DNA from: Pyramidobacter piscolens
GTDB lineage: Bacteria > Synergistota > Synergistia > Synergistales > Dethiosulfovibrionaceae
Length of the DNA stretch: 64,000 nt
NCBI GenBank assembly: GCA_004558205.1
Contig: SFDM01000001.1
Location: 62,001 to 126,000, forward strand
Reading direction: 5' to 3'
In this document: positions 58,948 through 64,000 of the stretch, in pieces
How the letters are laid out: every line of letters starts with the position of its first letter
Numbering within the stretch: position 1 is the first letter of the stretch
Notes under the pieces: generated by a model
Databases searched by the model: none
Seen by the model: only the letters and a program-made list of their open reading frames with translations
Told to the model about the DNA's origin: nothing
Translations under genes and position numbers: made by a program

Positions 58948-59561
58948 CTCAGCACCACGTCGCTCTGGCCGTCGCGGTACAGGTACAGATAAGCGTGAAC
59001 GCGGCAGGCGCCGACAAAGAGCCATTCGATAAAGGACGCCACGGGAAGGTCGCCGATAAACAGGGGAAGCCCTTCCAGGCTCACGTTTCCGTCTTCGCTA
59101 GCTTCCTGAACGCAGGGAACATCCATCTTGCGGAGCCAGGGAACGATCAGCGTCGCGTCGGAAGCGCGAAAGAGCGTGCTGAAGCTGCCCGTCATCCAGC
59201 CCAGGCTGAAAAGCAGCTTCACAAGGCGGACCGGCAGGCCGGGGACAGCGTCAAGGGTCCGCACGACCACGAGAAGCGCCTCCAGAAAGAAATTTGGCTC
59301 AAAGCGCCAGAGCCTCAGCAGGTTTTCAAGCGGCGCCACCCGGCTGAGCAGGATCAGGTCGGTCTGTATGCAGGCCACCACCTCTTCGGCGTCGCTGGGG
59401 GAAGTCTCCTCGGGCAGCGGAGTGTCGCGCAGAAAGAGGAACGTCGCGTCCTCAAGGGCACCGCAGGCGCAGGGAAAGGCCCGCAGCGTGCCCGCGCAGG
59501 CGCCCTCGTGGGGAGCTTCAATCGGAAATGGAATAAATGGGACGTCACCGGAAAATGCCAC
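58944..59561 (-). CDS. Protein of unknown function
   Basis: A 205-residue cytosolic protein without a signal peptide that I do not recognise. The N-terminal part has several Cys residues (GACAGTLRAFPCACGAL) and an acidic segment (PLPEETSPSDAEEV); the middle and C-terminus are leucine-rich and helical (NLLRLWRFEPNFFLEALLVV) but not clearly transmembrane. Overlaps the HAD hydrolase gene by 4 bases, so the two are co-translated. The reading frame has the coding character of its neighbours and a GAGGTGAGATTTCGTGGC region at the start. Confidence 0.65.
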   Translation of the reverse strand: MAFSGDVPFIPFPIEAPHEGACAGTLRAFPCACGALEDATFLFLRDTPLPEETSPSDAEEVVACIQTDLILLSRVAPLENLLRLWRFEPNFFLEALLVVVRTLDAVPGLPVRLVKLLFSLGWMTGSFSTLFRASDATLIVPWLRKMDVPCVQEASEDGNVSLEGLPLFIGDLPVASFIEWLFVGACRVHAYLYLYRDGQSDVVLR

Positions 59562-59854
59562 GAAATCTCACCTCAATTCTCAAAACTGACAGCTATCATA
59601 CCACAAGACATCATAGGTTTTAAGGAGCTCCGCGGAAAGATCCCTTTAAAATCCCGCGTCCTGCAAAATTTTGACTGCGGACGACAATTAAAAAACAAGA
59701 TTAAATGCGGATCTTCGCGCTGTTTTTTTGTTTTTTCTTCCTTTTTCTTTTAGGTAAAAAAAGACATGCAAAAACCTTTCCCATGGTATAATTAAAAGTT
59801 GTAAATTCTTATGAAAGAGTGTCTCTTCCAAAGGCAGGACTGAGGTGAATTATC
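59562..59854. other. A/T-rich divergent intergenic region
   Basis: No gene. It contains a likely -10 TATAAT at 59788-59793 (in GGTATAATTAAAAG) for the FAD dehydrogenase to the right; the promoter of the leftward unknown/HAD pair must also be here. A run of T-rich sequence (59718-59756) is notable but not a clear terminator. Confidence 0.45.
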
Positions 59855-61234
59855 ATGAAGTATGATGCTATCATTATAGGCGCCGGGCCGGCGGGCATTT
59901 TTGCCGCGCTGGAACTGACCCGCGCCGGGCGCAAAATCCTTATTATCGACAAAGGACGGCTCATCAAGGAACGCCAGTGTCCTATCCTGGCCGGCAGGGT
60001 CCAGAGCTGCGTCAACTGTCCGTCCTGCGCGATCGTCTCCGGATGGGGGGGCGCCGGCGCGGCTTCCGACGGCAAGCTCACGATCACCACGGGATTCGGC
60101 GGCAACCTTGAGGAATATATCGGCCGCCCCGCCCTGGAAAAACTGATCGGGCAGGTAGACGACAGCTTCGTCAAATACGGCGCCGATCCCCATTATTACG
60201 AACCCAAGAGCGAGGCGGTGCACGAAACGATCCGCCGCGCCGCAAGCGCCGGAATCAAGGTGATCCCGGCAAAAATCCGCCACATCGGCACCGACGCTTC
60301 GCGGGCCGTGCTGGACGCCATGTACCAGGACCTCCAAAACCGCTGCGAAATCCTGATGAACACGTTCGTCAACGACGTCATCATCCAGGACAAACGGGCC
60401 GTGGGCGTGGTCACCGACAAGGGCGATTACTACGCGGACCATATCATCGCGTCGCCGGGGCGCGACGGCGCTTCGTGGCTCGAAGGGCTGGTCAGAAGGC
60501 TGGAGCTGCCTATCGCTTCCATGCCCGTGGATATCGGGGTCCGGGTGGAAGTGCCCGACAGCGTGTGCCAGGAGCTGACCCGCGATTTTTACGAGGTCAA
60601 GTGCGTCTACAACACACCGACCTTCGATGACCGCGTGAGGACTTTCTGTATGAACCCTTCAGGTTTTGTGGTCTCGGAGTTCAACAAGTCGCGGAACCTC
60701 GTGACGGTTAACGGGCACAGCCTCAAGAACACAAAATCGGAAAACACCAACTTCGCCATTCTGGTCACCAAGAACTTCACAAGCCCCTTCGGCGACCCTA
60801 TCGGATACGCCACGCACATCGCGCGCCTGGCCAACATGCTGGCGGGCGGCGGATTGCTGGTGCAGCGCCTGGGCGACCTGCGCGACGGCCGGCGTTCGAC
60901 GGCAAGCCGCATCGAACGCGGCATGATCGAACAGACGGGTCCCGCGGAACCGGGCGATCTGAGCCTTGTGCTGCCCCACAGGCATATGACCGACATCGTG
61001 GAGTTCCTGGACGCCCTGAACGTGATCATGCCCGGCGTCAACCAGAACGACACGCTGCTCTACGGCGTGGAAATTAAGCTTTATTCGCTTCGGGTACAGC
61101 TCGCCAAGGACCTTTCGGTACCGGATATCGAACGTCTTTACATGGTCGGCGACGGAGCCGGCGTCAGCAGAGGCATTATCCAAGCGGCCGCCAGCGGGGT
61201 CGTAGCCGCCAGGGCCATCTGCGACGGTCAATAG
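59855..61234 (+). CDS. FAD-dependent dehydrogenase of unknown substrate
   Basis: A 459-residue flavoprotein of the COG2509-like group. The N-terminal FAD motif IIIGAGPAGIFAALELTRAG is followed by a cysteine-rich VQSCVNCPSCAIVSGWGGAG segment, unusual for simple oxidoreductases, and a C-terminal FAD motif YMVGDGAGVSRGIIQAAASG. Related proteins occur widely in anaerobes without proven function. ATG follows GACTGAGGTGAA. A possible terminator follows. A role in unsaturated-fatty-acid or quinone chemistry cannot be argued from sequence. Confidence 0.85.
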   Translation: MKYDAIIIGAGPAGIFAALELTRAGRKILIIDKGRLIKERQCPILAGRVQSCVNCPSCAIVSGWGGAGAASDGKLTITTGFGGNLEEYIGRPALEKLIGQVDDSFVKYGADPHYYEPKSEAVHETIRRAASAGIKVIPAKIRHIGTDASRAVLDAMYQDLQNRCEILMNTFVNDVIIQDKRAVGVVTDKGDYYADHIIASPGRDGASWLEGLVRRLELPIASMPVDIGVRVEVPDSVCQELTRDFYEVKCVYNTPTFDDRVRTFCMNPSGFVVSEFNKSRNLVTVNGHSLKNTKSENTNFAILVTKNFTSPFGDPIGYATHIARLANMLAGGGLLVQRLGDLRDGRRSTASRIERGMIEQTGPAEPGDLSLVLPHRHMTDIVEFLDALNVIMPGVNQNDTLLYGVEIKLYSLRVQLAKDLSVPDIERLYMVGDGAGVSRGIIQAAASGVVAARAICDGQ

Positions 61235-61275
61235 GGAGGCTTTTGCTGTAAGGCGCCTCCGCAGCATCTTTTTTT
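61235..61275 (+). terminator. Possible terminator after the FAD dehydrogenase gene
   Basis: Stem GGAGGC / GCCTCC with a 14-base loop, then GCAGCATC and seven T residues. The distance between stem and T-run makes it weak. Confidence 0.4.
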
Positions 61276-61307
61276 ATAAGCATTCATCAAATGAGGGGGA
61301 TTTGTCG

Positions 61308-62171
61308 ATGAGGGAAGATATTCTTGCTATCATTAAAAAAATGCAGATCAATGAAACGACGGAACACGTGATCTACACCAAGCTCGCCAAGCGCACCAAA
61401 GGCGCCAACGGCGAGGTGCTGGCCCGGATCGCCGGCGAAGAGGGGCAGCATGCCCGTATCTGGGGCAAATACACGGGGGAAATGCCCCGCCCAGCGGCCC
61501 TGAAAATCTGGTTCTACTACATCCTTGCCATGATCTTCGGCCTGACTTTCGTGATCAACCTGATGGAAATGGGCGAAGAGGAAGCACAGGACACCTATAA
61601 GCAAATTTCCGAGGATGTGCCCGAGGCCATCGCGATCTACAAGCAGGAGCAGGAGCACGAAGCGGCGTTGATCGCCATGATCGACGAGGAGCGCCTGCGC
61701 TACATCGGCTCCATGGTGCTGGGACTGAACGACGCCCTCGTGGAGCTGACGGGCGCTCTGGCAGGCTTCACGCTGGCTCTCGGCAGTTCCGCCACCGTCG
61801 GCATGGCGGGTTTCATCACGGGCAGCGCGGCCACGCTCTCCATGGCCGCCTCTGAATACCTGTCGAAGAAGGCCGATCCCGGCGAAAAGCATCCTCTGAA
61901 AGCCGCCGTCTACACGGGTATCGCCTATATGATCACCGTGTTCATGCTGCTGCTTCCCTATTTCATCTTCTCCCACCCCATTGTCGCGCTGGTGTTCTGC
62001 CTTTTCAACGCAGGGCTGGTCATCTTCATCTTCACGTTCTTCGTGTCGGTGGTGCGCAAGGAGCCTTTCAAGCCCGCCTTCCTCGAGATGATCTGCATCA
62101 GCTTCAGCGTCGCTCTGGTCTCCTTCTTCATCGGCTGGGCCGCGAAAGCCTGGTTGGGCATCGATGCTTAA
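61308..62171 (+). CDS. Ferritin-like domain fused to VIT1/CCC1 iron or manganese transporter
   Basis: A 287-residue membrane protein. Residues about 1-135 form a rubrerythrin/ferritin-like helical bundle (EHVIYTKLAKRT, EEGQHARIWGKY and EQEHEAALIAMI carry the Glu/His metal ligands), followed by a VIT1/CCC1 domain (about 140-285) with GLNDALVELTGALAGFTLAL and SMAASEYLSKKAD. In characterised relatives the domain pair oxidises or senses iron and exports it or stores it. ATG 61308 follows GAGGGGGAT; TTG 61302 is an alternative. It overlaps nudC by 8 bases. Confidence 0.9.
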   Translation: MREDILAIIKKMQINETTEHVIYTKLAKRTKGANGEVLARIAGEEGQHARIWGKYTGEMPRPAALKIWFYYILAMIFGLTFVINLMEMGEEEAQDTYKQISEDVPEAIAIYKQEQEHEAALIAMIDEERLRYIGSMVLGLNDALVELTGALAGFTLALGSSATVGMAGFITGSAATLSMAASEYLSKKADPGEKHPLKAAVYTGIAYMITVFMLLLPYFIFSHPIVALVFCLFNAGLVIFIFTFFVSVVRKEPFKPAFLEMICISFSVALVSFFIGWAAKAWLGIDA

Positions 62172-62949
62172 CGACCATAGGGCGCTGATTTTCCGCGGCA
62201 GCCAGATCCTGCTGCGCGAGGGACGCCTTCCGTCGGTGCAGGAGGCTTCCGCGCTGGCCCTCGTCGACCAGGGGTCCATGGGCAACCTGGGGCCCGCGGG
62301 CTCCATCTGGGGGCGCGTCGAATCCGACTGCGTCCTCCCCGAAGGCTTTGAGGCCCTTGAGCGCCGCGAGCTGAAGAAGCTGGGCGGCATGGAATGTTTC
62401 AAGCTCGGCGCATCGGCCTGGGGGCTGGCGGACTGGCACTCTCAGGCGCGTTTCTGCGGCCGCTGCGGCACGCCCATGATCCCCGCGCCAGGAGAGGAAC
62501 GGGCCATGAAGTGTCCCAAGTGCGGGCACATGCTCTTCCCCATCATGTGCCCGGCGGTTATCGTGGCCGTCGAAAAGGACGGGCGGCTGCTCCTGGCCAA
62601 GAACAAGATGAGCCCTTTCAAGCATTACAGCATTCTCGCGGGATTTGTGGAAGTAGGCGAGAGCTTTGAGGACGCCGTGCACCGCGAGATCATGGAAGAG
62701 GTCTCCATCGAGGTGCAGGACCTGCGGTACTTCGGCAGCCAGCATTGGCCTTTCCCGCGTTCTCTCATGGTCGGTTTCACGGCCAAGTGGAAGAGCGGCG
62801 AGGTCAAGGCCGACGGGATAGAACTGTCGGAAGCCCGCTGGTTCGACCTGGACGAGATCCCCGCCAACACGCCCTCCACGGTCAGCATCGCAGGACGGCT
62901 GATCGAGGACTTCAAAGCCCGGCACAGGAAATCAGGAGCCGCGGATTAA
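62164..62949 (+). CDS. nudC: NAD(H) / RNA-cap pyrophosphatase NudC
   Basis: A 261-residue Nudix hydrolase that splits NADH to NMNH and AMP and, in known NudC, removes NAD caps from RNA. It has a four-cysteine zinc ribbon (CGRCGTPM...CPKCGH), the Nudix box GFVEVGESFEDAVHREIMEE and the NudC-specific segment SQHWPFPRSLMVGF, where most relatives have SQPWPFPxS, so one proline is replaced by His. Overlaps the iron transporter gene by 8 bases. Start ATG 62164. Confidence 0.93.
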   Translation: MLNDHRALIFRGSQILLREGRLPSVQEASALALVDQGSMGNLGPAGSIWGRVESDCVLPEGFEALERRELKKLGGMECFKLGASAWGLADWHSQARFCGRCGTPMIPAPGEERAMKCPKCGHMLFPIMCPAVIVAVEKDGRLLLAKNKMSPFKHYSILAGFVEVGESFEDAVHREIMEEVSIEVQDLRYFGSQHWPFPRSLMVGFTAKWKSGEVKADGIELSEARWFDLDEIPANTPSTVSIAGRLIEDFKARHRKSGAAD

Positions 62950-63172
62950 AGCTCGAAGATTTCAGTGCGGAAAACGCAAAGGAAAAACAAGGCCTAAATT
63001 ATTAACAAAAAAACGAATTAGCGTGATGGTAGTTTATATATTTTAATTGATTTTACAGTTCTAAAAGCCTTTCAAGGTTTTCCTTTGCGAACCTTTGTGC
63101 CTTTTGCGTTGAAATCTTTTGACGCGGCTCTTCGATTTGATATTAAGCACGTTAAATGCAAATTAGTATAAA
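62950..63172. repeat. Dispersed inverted-repeat element, copy 5 (most complete)
   Basis: Left part CGAAGATTTCAGTGCGG, then AAAACGCAAAGGAAAAACAA; interior TAAATTATTAACAAAAAAAC, then GAATTAGCGTGATG; right part AAGGTTTTCCTTTGCG, then TTTTGCGTTGAAATCTTTTG; tail GCACGTTAAATGCAAATTAG. The ends are inverted repeats of each other, and interior blocks recur in copies 3 and 4. No protein is encoded in the gap. Confidence 0.75.
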
Positions 63173-63174
63173 AT

Positions 63175-63231
63175 AACAAGAGGCAGTTTTTCTTCTTCAG
63201 CTTGCTGAAAGAAGAGAAACTGCCTCTTGTT
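63175..63231 (-). terminator. Terminator at the end of the KDPG aldolase gene
   Basis: A long stem AACAAGAGGCAGTTT...CTTCTTCAGC with its complement, overlapping the aldolase stop codon; on the minus strand it is followed by TTGTTATTTTATAC. It probably also receives plus-strand transcripts from nudC. Confidence 0.7.
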
Positions 63232-63916
63232 ATTTGCCCTGCCGGGCTTCTTTCGCCTCGCCGCGGACTTTCGTCACGATGCCGCAGAAAGCTTTGGCCC
63301 GATTCGTCAATTCCTGCCAGTCGCCCGCGTCGACCAGTTCGCGTTTGGTCAGCGCGCCGCTGACGCCCGCGCCGACGCAGCCGGCTCTGAGCCAGTCTTC
63401 GAAGTTGTCCAGCGTCACGCCGGCGGTGGCGATAAACTTGAGGTGGCTCAGAGGCGCTCTGACATTCTTCAGATACTTCAGCCCCAGGTCCCCGGCGGGG
63501 AAAAGCTTGATGAAATCGGCTCCGCAATTGGCCGCGAGCATCATCTCCGAGGGCGTCATGGTCCCGGGGATGGAGACCAGCTTCAGCCGCCGCGTCTCGG
63601 CGATCACCTGAGGATCGGCGTTGGGCGAGATGATGAACTGAGCGCCCGCGGCCCCGGCGACACGAACCTGTTCCGGCGTCAGCACGGTACCCGCGCCGAA
63701 CGTCATGCGGCCCGCCATGAGGGCATTCAGCGATCGGATAGCCTCGGCCGTTTTGTTCAGGCAGTCGGGATCGGCCTGGTCAAAGGTGACCTCCATCAGT
63801 TTCACGCCGCCGTCGTTCAGCGCCCCGGCCAGCTTTATCAAAGCTTCGCCGTAGAGCCGCCTCACGATAACGATCAGCCCTTCCCTTTCAATTGCGCCCT
63901 TCACAATTTCATACAT
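63230..63916 (-). CDS. KDPG/KHG-type aldolase
   Basis: A 228-residue class I aldolase of the Eda family, cleaving 2-keto-3-deoxy-phosphogluconate or a related keto-hydroxy acid to pyruvate. The Schiff-base lysine is in ADFIKLFPAGDLG (about 137), the Glu in MEVTFDQADPD is the usual general base region, and FGAGTVLTPEQVRVAGAAGA carries the phosphate-loop threonine. ATG 63916 follows GAGGAGGTCC. Partner genes of a sugar-acid pathway would lie to the right, outside the window. Confidence 0.9.
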   Translation of the reverse strand: MYEIVKGAIEREGLIVIVRRLYGEALIKLAGALNDGGVKLMEVTFDQADPDCLNKTAEAIRSLNALMAGRMTFGAGTVLTPEQVRVAGAAGAQFIISPNADPQVIAETRRLKLVSIPGTMTPSEMMLAANCGADFIKLFPAGDLGLKYLKNVRAPLSHLKFIATAGVTLDNFEDWLRAGCVGAGVSGALTKRELVDAGDWQELTNRAKAFCGIVTKVRGEAKEARQGK

Positions 63917-63945
63917 ACCAGGACCTCCTCATATAAATTGTAATC

Positions 63946-64000
63946 TGCCGAAATGCGGCGTCACTCACTCAACGTCCCAGCGCTCGCCCCCTGCCCCGGC
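63946..64000. repeat. Large palindromic element, copy 2, cut by the window edge
   Basis: Starts with GCGGCGTCACTCACTCAACG then TCCCAGCGCTCGCCC and ends CCTGCCCCGGC, matching one arm of the palindrome at 56892-57046 (CGTCACTCG...AACGT...CCAG...CCCCGGC). The rest lies outside the window. Confidence 0.55.

Overview
The window looks like chromosome from a Gram-negative, anaerobic, amino-acid-fermenting bacterium, most likely of the phylum Synergistota (Pyramidobacter/Cloacibacillus-like). This is inference, since no marker gene proves it. The reasons are three TRAP transporter loci, a histidine-to-glutamate route using formimidoyl-tetrahydrofolate, an indolepyruvate:ferredoxin oxidoreductase subunit, Skp/OmpH-like and other periplasmic proteins, a selenocysteine-containing SelD, and high GC with a GC-poor surface-glycan block.

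Layout. 1-450: start of iorA, reading out of the window. 757-6883: an IclR regulator and the lower histidine utilisation genes (formimidoyltransferase, hutI, fchA, hutU; no hutH). 6884-20808: an acetoin/pyruvate-type 2-oxo acid dehydrogenase cluster (E1 alpha, E1 beta, E2, lipoyl-E3) that encloses one TRAP binding protein and two near-identical QM permease pairs, with a paralogous GntR regulator at each end. 21112-28625: a GC-poor surface-polysaccharide block (phosphoglycosyl transferase, epimerase, two glycosyltransferases, rmlB, rmlD) holding a toxin-antitoxin pair and a decayed AAA-ATPase/nuclease gene. 29137-36674: rlmI, an exported adenosine deaminase, two thiamine ECF S-components each behind a TPP riboswitch, a sugar kinase and threonine synthase. 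36849-41447: a cell-envelope block in which four small secreted proteins (Skp-like, two low-complexity proteins, Spy-like) lie divergent from a NarL-type two-component system. 41519-45581: S55 peptidase, prfB with a programmed frameshift, and selD with an in-frame UGA. 45703-58108: a long leftward pyrimidine region (pyrB, an inactive dihydroorotase, pyrK, pyrD, pyrF, pyrE, pyrR, an unknown), preceded by pyrC, an M20 ureidase and a TRAP transporter. Two promoters in this region carry matching LacI-type operators. 58294-63916: HAD hydrolase, unknown, FAD dehydrogenase, ferritin-like/VIT1 iron transporter, nudC and a KDPG aldolase.

Intergenic DNA is unusually repeat-rich. I see (i) IS200/IS605-derived miniature elements that keep the tnpB tail and right end, two of them inverted around gntR-acoAB; (ii) a roughly 250-300 bp family with TTCAACGCAAAGG-type inverted ends, at least five copies, one split by an IS200/IS605 remnant; (iii) a 155 bp palindromic element, with half of a second copy at the right edge. 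No rRNA, tRNA or CRISPR array was seen.
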